Assembly (NCBI GenBank): GCA_017745295.1
Contig: JAGHZR010000006.1
Coordinates: forward strand, 186,001-250,000
DNA from: Novosphingobium sp.
GTDB lineage: Bacteria > Pseudomonadota > Alphaproteobacteria > Sphingomonadales > Sphingomonadaceae
Direction: 5' to 3'
Length of the DNA: 64,000 bases
Shown piece by piece: positions 35,072 through 42,312 of this stretch (position 1 is the stretch's first letter; the number at the start of each line of letters is the position of its first letter). A program made the position numbers and the translations under genes. The notes below the pieces were generated by a model. It worked only from the letters and a program-made list of their open reading frames with translations, did not search any database and was not told where the DNA came from.

Positions 35072-37240
35072 ATGGTCATGCGAGTGCGATGCGCTGCTCT
35101 GGCGGCGGCGGCTTCCGCTATCCTTCTTCAACCCAGCGCGAAAGCTGCGGCGGTCCTCCCGGACTGTTCCGACGTCGTGCAGGGCAAGCCCGTTTCAAGC
35201 GGCCCCGTCACCGCCCGCGATCTCGTGACTCTCGCCGACTTAGGGCCCGACGCCCCTGATCCCGGCGAAGGACACATCTTCTCGATTTCGCCAGACGGAC
35301 GTTGGATCGCGCTTCAGGTCCAAAAGGCCGATCCGGACGCCAATGGCTTTTGCCAGGCGCTGGTGGTTCTGCCGGCGGATGGATCGGGTCCGGTTCGCAT
35401 CCTCGACAGGGGCGGAGAGCTCATTCTTTCCAGAAGCGATATGCTGGGCCGAGCGGGCGTGGCGACGGGCCTCGTCCGGACTATCGAACCGGTCTGGTCG
35501 CCGGACGGCCGGCGCCTTGCCTATCTAAAGCAAACCCATGGGGCCATACAGGTCTGGGTCGCCGAGGCCGATGGCAGTAGAAGCCGCGCGGCAACGAGCG
35601 GCGCGGTTGAGGTGGATCGTTTCGCTTTCGATGCCGATGGGCGCACCCTGGTCGTTGCGCTTCGCCCCAACCTCACTGCAGAGCGGGAGGCCATCAAGCG
35701 TGAAGAGCGGTCAGGCTTCCGGTTTGATGCCCGGATTTCGCCCGGAGCAGGCGCCGTCCCGTTTCCCCGCCCGAGCAACCGGCACGCCTACTTCACCGTC
35801 GGTGAGGACAGGCGCATGATCCCCGCGACGCCGGGGCAGATCGCTCGGCTTGGCAGCAATGAAGCGATTCAATCCTTGTTATCGCAGCACGGCAGCAGAA
35901 TCGCGCTGGCACCGACGAGCGGATCCCCCCTGCAACCGATCGTGCGGCTGCAAGTGCAGGATGACAAAGGCCGCATTTGGCCCTGCGCTGATATCGCCTG
36001 CACCGGACCCGGTCTTGTCGCCTGGTGGATGCCGGGCGGCCGCCATGTCCGCTTCCTGCGCCGCGAAGACCCGGCAAAAAGCGTAACCGCTGTCTACGCG
36101 TGGCGGCCCGGCGCGAGACACGCGCGGCGCTTGATGGCGACGACTGCGCTGCTCACGGATTGCCAACCGCACGGAAACGAGCTGTACTGCCTCGAAGAGA
36201 GATCACTCGATCCCCGGCGGCTGGTCCACTTCGATCCTTCGAACCAGCGCAAATCGGTGCTTTTCGATCCCAATGCCTCGTTCGCCGCCTTGCGAAAGAG
36301 CCGGGTGAAACGGCTCTTTGCCCGCAACAGCTTCGGCATCGAGACATTCGGAGATCTGGTCTATCCGCTGGGGTATCGCGTAGGCAAAACCTATCCACTC
36401 ATCGTGGTCCAATACACCTCTCGCGGCTTTCTTCGCGGCGGAACCGGCGACGAGTTTCCGATCCAGGCCTTTGCCGCGCGAGACTACTTCGTGCTCAGCC
36501 TGCAGCGACCCGATGCCCTTGCTCTGACCAGCAATGCCAGGACGAGCGAGGAAGCCGAGACGCAGCTCCTGAACGGTTTTCGCGATCGCCGCAGTGTCCT
36601 TTCCTCCGTCGAAAACCTGCTCAGACCGCTGATCGTGCAAGGTCTCGTCGATCCGGCACGCATCGGCATCACGGGTCTCAGCGATGGCTCTTCCACGGTG
36701 CAGTTTGCAGCCGTCAACAGCACGCTGTTTGCCGCCGGCTCGGCAAGCGGCTGCTGCTGGGAGCGCAGCCAGGATTTCCTGCTAAGCGAGGGCATCGCCG
36801 ATCATTTCGCGCGCAGCGGTTGGCCGCGCCTTCTCGATAAGCGAAAGGATTTCTGGAAGAGGATTTCTCTCGCGCAGAATGCGCGGGACATTCGCTTCCC
36901 CCTGCTCCTGCAGATGGCCGATACGGAATACCTCGGCGCTCTGGAAAGCTTCACGGCGCTGCGCGAAGCCGGCCACCCGGTGGACCTGTATGTCTTCCGC
37001 GATGAACACCACATCAAGTGGCAACCGGCGCACAAGCTGGCTGTCTATGAGCGAAACCTGGCGTGGTTCGATTTCTGGCTCAAGGACGTGGCTCCGCCCG
37101 GCGGCACCGAGCGAGAGACCTGGATCCGCATGAAGCGAGACTGGCAATCGAAACCTCGAAGCGCTGCGCGCACGGAGCTGCCTTCCAGCCCGATCAACCC
37201 GCATGGGACCGATGCTCACCCTTCCCGACCCCTGCTCTAG
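35072..37240 (+). CDS. Lasso peptide isopeptidase (AtxE-like, S9 prolyl-oligopeptidase fold)
   Basis: 722 residues. A signal peptide (MVMRVRCAALAAAASAILL... to AKA) suggests a periplasmic location. A beta-propeller-like N-terminal part (HIFSISPDGRWIALQVQ, PVWSPDGRRLAYLKQ) precedes an alpha/beta hydrolase. Catalytic residues are Ser537 in GLSDGSS, Asp617 in MADTEY and His646 or His647 in DEHHIKW. Atxe-type isopeptidases specifically hydrolyse the isopeptide bond of a cognate lasso peptide, turning it linear. The gene starts 6 bases after the receptor gene and converges on the C-protein gene, with a 47-base overlap of the two ends. Atxe2 is the known reference. Assignment rests on fold, motifs and the adjacent lasso genes. 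Confidence 0.9.
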   Translation: MVMRVRCAALAAAASAILLQPSAKAAAVLPDCSDVVQGKPVSSGPVTARDLVTLADLGPDAPDPGEGHIFSISPDGRWIALQVQKADPDANGFCQALVVLPADGSGPVRILDRGGELILSRSDMLGRAGVATGLVRTIEPVWSPDGRRLAYLKQTHGAIQVWVAEADGSRSRAATSGAVEVDRFAFDADGRTLVVALRPNLTAEREAIKREERSGFRFDARISPGAGAVPFPRPSNRHAYFTVGEDRRMIPATPGQIARLGSNEAIQSLLSQHGSRIALAPTSGSPLQPIVRLQVQDDKGRIWPCADIACTGPGLVAWWMPGGRHVRFLRREDPAKSVTAVYAWRPGARHARRLMATTALLTDCQPHGNELYCLEERSLDPRRLVHFDPSNQRKSVLFDPNASFAALRKSRVKRLFARNSFGIETFGDLVYPLGYRVGKTYPLIVVQYTSRGFLRGGTGDEFPIQAFAARDYFVLSLQRPDALALTSNARTSEEAETQLLNGFRDRRSVLSSVENLLRPLIVQGLVDPARIGITGLSDGSSTVQFAAVNSTLFAAGSASGCCWERSQDFLLSEGIADHFARSGWPRLLDKRKDFWKRISLAQNARDIRFPLLLQMADTEYLGALESFTALREAGHPVDLYVFRDEHHIKWQPAHKLAVYERNLAWFDFWLKDVAPPGGTERETWIRMKRDWQSKPRSAARTELPSSPINPHGTDAHPSRPLL

Positions 37241-39035
37241 CCTTCGGCGCCGCTGCGCTCCCGCAGTCCCGGCCAGTTACAGTGCCTTTCCGTGCTGATC
37301 GAAACCTCCAGTGCTCGATCCAACCCTCGATATCGAGGAAAAACAGCAGCGGCACGAACGAAGGGCCACGATCGGCAGCACCGGGCCGCAAGGCGTGCTC
37401 GACACCAGCAAGATCGATGATGCCCCGCTCAGCCAGGCGTCCGCCGAGGAGCCGATCGCGTATCTGCGGAAGGTTGGCTTCCAGGAGCGTGGAGGCAAAG
37501 CCATCCGGACCGCCCTTGACCCGCCGATCGGCCACCACTGGCGGTAGCCGGTCGCGGTAGGCGCGGCGCGCCACCGCACGGTCCCGCCCGCCTGAGGAAC
37601 AAAGCCAGGTCGGGATAGCCAGGCATTCCTCAAGGATGGGCTGGGAGAGTAGCGGGTTGACGACAAGAGGGCCGGTTACCGGATCGAACCCTTCGACATG
37701 GTTCTGGATGCGCAGGATCATCGCGATATGCGCAGCCTTTCCCGGAAGCGCGCCCTGCGGTGCATCGAGCCAGGGGTGCTCCGGCAATGCCTCTGCACAT
37801 GCCCGGATGGTCGCCTCCGAAAGGAACCGCAGATCCGGACGCCACTCGTAGCGCGAAGGGCCGCGTGCAATCTTCCGCGCCTGGCGGATCGCCGCTGCAA
37901 AGCTGCAGCCGGTAAGCGCGCAGATGTCGCGCAGCGCCACCCAGGCCTCGCCCATCGAGGCTCCCGATCGTCGCAGGTCGATCAGTCCCCGTGTCGACTG
38001 GCTGAGGAAGAAGACATTGTCGCCGCCGTTGCCGGTGAAGAATGCCTCCGCGCCGCATCCCTGCATCGCGCGGCTCACCGCCGCGTTGTACGCCTGGGAT
38101 TGCGTGCGCCCCGAGGGAAACGCCAGGTGGGAGACGCAGGATTTGACCGGGTCTATGTCTTCGAGGGCATAGTACTCCTCACGTAGCGGCACGCCGAGAT
38201 GCTCGCAAAGCGCGCTCGCATACCGTCGTTCGTCGCCGACCGGATCTGGCGCTACCAGCGTCAGCCCCGTGATCGCTTGCTCTCGCCCGGCAAGGCAGGC
38301 TGTGACGATCGAGGAATCGAGACCGCCGGACACGCCGACCACAATCGAGGAAAAGCAGTTTGCCCAGGCCTGGACACAGTTCCCGACCGTTCGGGACAGA
38401 GCGACCGCAGCGTCGTCCAGGCTGCCGGGGACGGAGGCCGGCTCCACAAAATCCCACGGATTCCACAGCGGCTGGCAGCGGATATCACCTGCCGTCACGA
38501 TCAGGGCGGAGCCTGGAGAAACACGCCGAGCTCCGGCAAGCGGCGCGTTGGGCAGCGGCAGGTCCGCGAGATAGATGTGCCGCGCCAGCGCCTCGTAATC
38601 GATCTCACCGGAAATCGCTCCGGCGTCTTGCAGCAGCGCCGCATCGGAAGCGACGAAGACGAGGCCGTCTGCCTCGGCGTAGTGCGCTGGCGTCGCTCCG
38701 GAAGGATCTCGTAAAACCATGACGGCATCAGCCGATAGGAGCGCCGCGACGTAGCTGCCCCAGTAGCGCTGGAGAAGCTGCTTGGCCGGCTGCATTCCGA
38801 GCTCGAGTTCCTCGTCATGGCCTATCGGCCGGGCGCTGCCGAAGCGGTGGAACAGGGTTCCGCTGACAAGTCCGCACCCCGCACCATACAGCGCTTCGCT
38901 GCGATCGGTCAGTACGACGAGCCGATCCTGTGCGGCGCGGTAGGGAAGCCCGGTCAGACGGGCGATCTTCTCGATGTGCGCGTCGCTGGGGCATTCGCCC
39001 CGCGGCACCAGGATGAGATAGCGATGCCCTGTCAT
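37194..39035 (-). CDS. Lasso peptide cyclase (C protein, asparagine-synthetase-like)
   Basis: 613 residues. The PP-loop SGGLDSS (residues 236-242) in IVVGVSGGLDSSIVTACLAG and GNGGDNVFFLSQSTRGLIDL are asparagine synthetase B hallmarks. The enzyme adenylates the ring-forming Asp or Glu side chain and lets Gly1 attack it to close the macrolactam. The N-terminal glutaminase-like domain lacks the Cys that should follow Met1 (here Thr2), so it cannot use glutamine. This is usual for proteobacterial lasso C proteins. The start overlaps the B-protein stop (ATGA). The gene is the last of the minus-strand arm and converges on the isopeptidase gene. Confidence 0.92.
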   Translation of the reverse strand: MTGHRYLILVPRGECPSDAHIEKIARLTGLPYRAAQDRLVVLTDRSEALYGAGCGLVSGTLFHRFGSARPIGHDEELELGMQPAKQLLQRYWGSYVAALLSADAVMVLRDPSGATPAHYAEADGLVFVASDAALLQDAGAISGEIDYEALARHIYLADLPLPNAPLAGARRVSPGSALIVTAGDIRCQPLWNPWDFVEPASVPGSLDDAAVALSRTVGNCVQAWANCFSSIVVGVSGGLDSSIVTACLAGREQAITGLTLVAPDPVGDERRYASALCEHLGVPLREEYYALEDIDPVKSCVSHLAFPSGRTQSQAYNAAVSRAMQGCGAEAFFTGNGGDNVFFLSQSTRGLIDLRRSGASMGEAWVALRDICALTGCSFAAAIRQARKIARGPSRYEWRPDLRFLSEATIRACAEALPEHPWLDAPQGALPGKAAHIAMILRIQNHVEGFDPVTGPLVVNPLLSQPILEECLAIPTWLCSSGGRDRAVARRAYRDRLPPVVADRRVKGGPDGFASTLLEANLPQIRDRLLGGRLAERGIIDLAGVEHALRPGAADRGPSFVPLLFFLDIEGWIEHWRFRSARKGTVTGRDCGSAAAPKARAGVGKGEHRSHAG

Positions 39036-39697
39036 CGGACGAGTATCGGCGTAAACAGGCGGGCGTGATCGATGTTGTCATTGAGCACCGTTCCTGCGGA
39101 TTGGACCCAGCAATGGGCGGCAAAAGGATGGCTTCTGACCCCAATCACGAACTTTGGCCGGTGCCCGTTCGCGTAGGCATGGAGGAGAAGCGCCAGTGAG
39201 CGGGGCAGGCAGCGATCCGCATGTCCGAGGAAAAGCCCGGCCCTTTCATGAAAGGCGGCAAGGTCTTCAAGGGTGTGGGCGGATCGGCGGAGCCCTCGAT
39301 CATCGCGGCGCCTGCATCTCGAAACCTCAGAGAGAATCTGGGCAAAGGTCATTCGCGCCGTCATCCTTCTTGCCGCGATTTGCCGGGCGGCCGACATCGC
39401 CGTTCCGCGCCATCCTACCGCATCGCCTGCTGCGCTGAACGCTGCCTGGAGCGGATCGACAGTCGCGGCCGGAGCAAAAGTCCGGTCTTCTCCGGCAGGA
39501 ACGATCAAGGCGCCAGCAACCAGCGCGCCAACGTCGAGAAGTCCGTCTTCGTCGAATCCTCCGGCGGCAGCGAGGCGCGCCAGAGTGGCGGCGGACTGCC
39601 CGGCTGCTGCGAAATAGCGGCCGCTCTCGATGTCGAGGAACAGGGCCCGGCCATCGAGGAGGCAGAAATGCAAGCCGGGACGCAGGCGGTAATACAT
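39032..39697 (-). CDS. Lasso peptide B protein (RRE fused to transglutaminase-like leader peptidase)
   Basis: 221 residues. The first 75 (MYYRLRPGLHFCLLDGRALFLDIESGRYF…) are a PqqD-like RiPP recognition element that grips the leader. The rest is a transglutaminase-like protease with likely triad Cys163 (HADRCLPRSLALLLHA), His195 (HPFAAHCWVQ) and Asp207 (LNDNIDHARLF). It removes the leader so that Gly1 of the core becomes free. Single-chain fusion of both domains is the proteobacterial arrangement. GAGGGGAATGCC lies just upstream of the ATG. It lies 66 bases after the precursor gene, across a strong stem-loop. Confidence 0.92.
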   Translation of the reverse strand: MYYRLRPGLHFCLLDGRALFLDIESGRYFAAAGQSAATLARLAAAGGFDEDGLLDVGALVAGALIVPAGEDRTFAPAATVDPLQAAFSAAGDAVGWRGTAMSAARQIAARRMTARMTFAQILSEVSRCRRRDDRGLRRSAHTLEDLAAFHERAGLFLGHADRCLPRSLALLLHAYANGHRPKFVIGVRSHPFAAHCWVQSAGTVLNDNIDHARLFTPILVR

Positions 39698-39722
39698 GGC
39701 ATTCCCCTCGATCTTACCGAGC

Positions 39723-39752
39723 GTGCACTCCCCTCACGCGAGGGAAGTGCAC
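39723..39752 (-). promoter_or_regulatory. Stem-loop between precursor gene and B/C genes
   Basis: GTGCACTCCCCTC (39723-39735) and GAGGGAAGTGCAC (39740-39752) pair over 13 positions with one wobble, around the tetraloop ACGC. It lies 11 bases after the precursor stop and 25 bases before the B gene. In proteobacterial lasso clusters such a stem-loop keeps precursor mRNA more abundant than processing-enzyme mRNA, by partial termination or 3'-end protection. No T-run follows, which fits partial read-through or mRNA protection rather than full termination. Confidence 0.8.
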
Positions 39753-39763
39753 TCGTGACGCCA

Positions 39764-39898
39764 TCAGTCGTCGGAAAGGCCGACCGGCTGCTGCTGCGGG
39801 CCGTTCGTATCGTTCAGGAGGACGGATCCGCCCTTGGTTTCCTCGACGATCGCGCCGAGATCGGCCAGTTCTTCAGCGGGCTGTTCATTGCGGTTCAT
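39764..39898 (-). CDS. Lasso peptide precursor (44 residues)
   Basis: Leader: MNRNEQPAEELADLGAIV then EETK. Core: GGSVLLND followed by TNGPQQQPVGLSDD. The conserved Thr sits at position -2 (T21, K22), so the core starts at Gly23 and is 22 residues long. The only early acidic residue is Asp8 of the core, which predicts an eight-residue Gly1-Asp8 macrolactam ring and a 14-residue loop and tail. The tail ends in LSDD, as I recall for sphingonodin-type sphingomonad lasso peptides, but the ring and loop look different. GAGG lies 8 bases before the ATG. It is the first gene of the precursor-B-C run and faces the inverted-repeat promoter region. Automatic gene calling could miss it or extend its start. 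Confidence 0.9.
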   Translation of the reverse strand: MNRNEQPAEELADLGAIVEETKGGSVLLNDTNGPQQQPVGLSDD

Positions 39899-39975
39899 GG
39901 TAGTTTCCTCTCGTATTGGCCGCAGGATTGCGGCAGCCCCTACAGTACCTCTCAAGTCGACCACGAAGACGCAGA

Positions 39976-40002
39976 TATTCTACGCCAGATTGACGTAGAA
40001 TA
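39976..40002. promoter_or_regulatory. Inverted repeat upstream of the lasso precursor (candidate operator)
   Basis: TATTCTACG (39976-39984) and CGTAGAATA (39994-40002) are perfect 9-base arms separated by 9 bases (CCAGATTGA). The centre lies about 90 bases upstream of the precursor ATG. It is the strongest dyad in the 209-base gap between the precursor and the GntR gene, so it probably binds the neighbouring GntR or XRE protein. A TAGAAT sequence in the repeat could also serve as a -10 element. Confidence 0.65.
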
Positions 40003-40107
40003 CTGGGAGACCTCTTCCGATCTGCTGGAAACCGCGACGCCGCCCCCGTTCCTCCGCTTTTCTCGCGAGCCGCGCCGGGACCGAAAATCACGCCCCGCGC
40101 GGGTAAG

Positions 40108-40713
40108 TCAGGCGCTGCAAGCGGTAATTCGCCGCGTATGATAGGCAGCAATACGCCTGCGCAGCGCTTTCTGGACGTCCGAGACGGCCGGATTGAAGAG
40201 CCCTTGCAGCTCGCGAGTCGCATCGGCGAGGCTCATCGGGTCCATGATCCGCAAGTAGTGCGTCTGCGCGTTGATCGCGGCGATGGTCTCAACTGCGCGG
40301 TTGTTGCCCGTCGCGCCTGCCAGGCGCTCGAAGAGCAGACCGGTAAGCTGTGCCACCTCGACTTTATCCGCCGGCTGCGGATCCGTTGGAAACCCGCCAA
40401 GAATCCGGCTTATGGCGTCTGTCTTCAGGACCTGGACAAGTCCGGTGAGCAAGTGTGCGCTCCAGGCATAGAGCTGGACCTGCTCGCGGGCGCTGTAGAG
40501 GGTGACCATGAAGCCCCCCTCGACGTGCCGATCCAGCAGTCCCTCTCCCATCAGGCGGCAGGCAGCCTCACGTACCGGGGTCTTGCTGGTCTTGAAGCGA
40601 TCGGAGAGCATCTGAAGGTCCAGTTTCTCGCCGGGCGGCATTACACCGGCGAGGTAGTCAGCCTTGAGCAAGGCGTAGATGCGTTCCTGAAGCTGGGGAT
40701 CAAGCGCTGCCAT
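40108..40713 (-). CDS. GntR-family regulator
   Basis: 201 residues from ATG 40713. GntR winged helix near residues 5-70 (LQERIYALLKADYLAGVMPPGEKLDLQMLSDRFKTSKTPVREAACRLMGEGLLDRH), then an all-helical ligand domain of FadR/VanR style. The ATG shares one base with the stop of the XRE gene (TAATG), so both are made from one message. Its stop is 209 bases upstream of the lasso precursor on the same strand. This makes it a strong candidate to control the cluster. Ligand unknown. Confidence 0.85.
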   Translation of the reverse strand: MAALDPQLQERIYALLKADYLAGVMPPGEKLDLQMLSDRFKTSKTPVREAACRLMGEGLLDRHVEGGFMVTLYSAREQVQLYAWSAHLLTGLVQVLKTDAISRILGGFPTDPQPADKVEVAQLTGLLFERLAGATGNNRAVETIAAINAQTHYLRIMDPMSLADATRELQGLFNPAVSDVQKALRRRIAAYHTRRITACSA

Positions 40714-41144
40714 TACCCGGCTACCTTCCTTTGAAGATGTGTCTGGAGTTCCACCGGGCGCCATGCCGGGGTCAAGGCACGCGTGAGATGCTCAAGATGC
40801 TTATGCGCAATGACTTCGATGCAAATACGCTCGAGGTCGCTGAGATCGCCGGTCGCGAGTTGCCGGGGAAAGGACATCTGCTGCCCGGCAAAGAGGAGCG
40901 GAAACAGGATGTGACCCGTCGAAAGCCCAAGCCTGAAGGTGCAAAGCAGATGGTCATCTAGCCGCGCCCGCGGGTTTCCTCCCTCAATTTCACGTAACCA
41001 CCGAACGCCCATGCCAAGATCGCGGGCAAGATCAGCTTGCGTTATGCGCTTTCGCTTCCGTGCCTCTTCGATCTGCCGTCCCGACTGCACCTTGACGTAA
41101 TCGAGCGGACTCTCGGCAACGGCAGCCGCGTTCAGTTGCGACAT
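40713..41144 (-). CDS. XRE-family helix-turn-helix regulator
   Basis: 143 residues from ATG 41144 (AAAGGAGACACGGAT upstream). Helix-turn-helix: VQSGRQIEEARKRKRITQADLARDLGMGVRWLREIEGGNPRARL. The C-terminal half is helical (LDDHLLCTFRLGLSTGHILFPLLFAGQQM…) and may bind a ligand or partner. It is translationally coupled to the GntR gene. A 17-base palindrome about 100 bases upstream is a likely autoregulatory site. Confidence 0.85.
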   Translation of the reverse strand: MSQLNAAAVAESPLDYVKVQSGRQIEEARKRKRITQADLARDLGMGVRWLREIEGGNPRARLDDHLLCTFRLGLSTGHILFPLLFAGQQMSFPRQLATGDLSDLERICIEVIAHKHLEHLTRALTPAWRPVELQTHLQRKVAG

Positions 41145-41236
41145 ATCCGTGTCTCCTTTACGGGGAGAAACTGCCCGCCAAGGCCAATTCATCGCGGTTA
41201 GCTAGGGTGTGCATACCACCACTGTCAAATAGAACC

Positions 41237-41253
41237 TCAGACAACTTGTCTGA
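41237..41253. promoter_or_regulatory. 17-base palindrome upstream of the XRE-GntR pair
   Basis: TCAGACAA-C-TTGTCTGA is a perfect dyad with 8-base arms, about 93 bases before the XRE start in the 158-base gap to the next gene. This is typical of an XRE operator. It differs in sequence from the repeat in front of the lasso precursor, which suggests two regulators with two different sites. Confidence 0.65.
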
Positions 41254-41302
41254 ACTACAGAAACCGGGTCAGTAGAGTGATCCGGTCACCGCCTTTAGCA
41301 TC

Positions 41303-41710
41303 TCACGATGAGGTGATCACGCGGTCGTATGCAGCCAGAACATCGCCGCGCTGCCCGCTAACGAGCTGGGTCAGCGCGGCTAAATAGATAGCGCCCAATG
41401 TCGGTGCTGGAGAGCCGCCGCTGCTCCGGCAATAGTGCTCGATAATGCCAGCAGCCATAGTACCCAAACGGTGCGGCGCACCGAGATGATGTTCCTCGGA
41501 ACCGGCGAGCCCATCGTCCATGACGGATCTCAGGCCGTCCGTTACCTGTTCGAGCGGACAGGCGGCGAGGTGCTCGACGGCCACATGCAAAGTCGTTCCC
41601 CAGGCTATAAGCGCACGGGTCTGCTGTATCAGCCGGCAATGCGAAGCGATCAGCACTTCGAGACCTGCCGGTGACAGCCTGAGTTTGAACGTTCGTGTTG
41701 CTCGGGCCAT
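41303..41710 (-). CDS. Protein of unknown function, next to the lasso regulators
   Basis: 135 residues, MARATRTFKLRLSPAGLEVLIASHCRLIQQTRALIAWGTTLHVAVEHL, mostly helical. The end segment PTLGAIYLAALTQLVSGQRGDVLAAYDRVI is also helical. AGGGG lies 5 bases upstream of the ATG. I do not recognise a family. It is upstream of, and in line with, the XRE-GntR operon, and divergent from the tra operon. It could be a regulator, or a boundary gene unrelated to the lasso cluster. Confidence 0.55.
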   Translation of the reverse strand: MARATRTFKLRLSPAGLEVLIASHCRLIQQTRALIAWGTTLHVAVEHLAACPLEQVTDGLRSVMDDGLAGSEEHHLGAPHRLGTMAAGIIEHYCRSSGGSPAPTLGAIYLAALTQLVSGQRGDVLAAYDRVITSS

Positions 41711-42042
41711 GACCACCCCTGGATGAGGATTTCCTTGCCTCTTCACAGCTTCTCGCCGGTAAAAACACATGGTCGCAGGGCAGAACCGGCACTGAAATGC
41801 CGTTTCTGTCGAAATCCGTCACAGCGCCGCCGGTTTCAGACCTATTTGAGATAGAAACGGTCTCGCTCGGCTTTGTTTCACTGCTCCGGCACCTTGGTGC
41901 CCTGCGCCTTGCGCACCCGTCAGCGCCGTGGTGCTATGCCTTCACGGACATCGCAAAAGCCCCCGCGCCGCGGGAAGCGAGCCCTGGATCATCGATCATC
42001 ATCCATTCCGCACGAAATCAGCGCTGCGAGGAGATAGGCCTG
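41711..42042. promoter_or_regulatory. Divergent promoter region of the tra operon
   Basis: About 330 bases between the minus-strand unknown gene and the first tra gene. An imperfect inverted repeat CCGTTTCTGTC (41800-41810) / GATAGAAACGG (41850-41860; 10 of 11 match) is spaced by 39 bases and could bind a tra repressor. No convincing gene. Confidence 0.4.
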
Positions 42043-42312
42043 ATGTCATTCCTGCACCCCTTTATCATGCTCGCCGGCGCCGCGGTACCGCCTCCGCCCA
42101 TCCCGCCTGCCCAAACGCCGGCCTTCGAGCGCAAGGCGCCGCCTGCCAACACCCTCGAAATCGTCCAGCACGGCGGCGCTTTCATGATCCGGCCTGCCGT
42201 CCCTCCGGTCATAGCGTCCGAGCGCCATGCCATCGAACTCGGGAACGGCTTGCAGCTCGATCCCAGACTGTTCACGCGCCGTCAGGAGGCCGGTCGTGCT
42301 GCGCTGCGCTAG
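42043..42312 (+). CDS. Small exported or membrane protein at the head of the tra operon
   Basis: 89 residues, MSFLHPFIMLAGAAVPPPPIPPAQTPAFERKAPPANTLEIV. It starts with a short hydrophobic segment, then a Pro-rich stretch and NGLQLDPRLFTRRQE. GAGGAGA lies 8 bases upstream. Its stop overlaps the DsbC-like gene by 17 bases. No family is recognised. Position suggests a pilus or envelope accessory. Confidence 0.6.
   Translation: MSFLHPFIMLAGAAVPPPPIPPAQTPAFERKAPPANTLEIVQHGGAFMIRPAVPPVIASERHAIELGNGLQLDPRLFTRRQEAGRAALR

Noticed and set aside
36025..36840. 271-codon plus-strand frame within the isopeptidase gene
   Set aside because: Arg-rich alternative frame of a gene whose catalytic motifs are all in the main frame.
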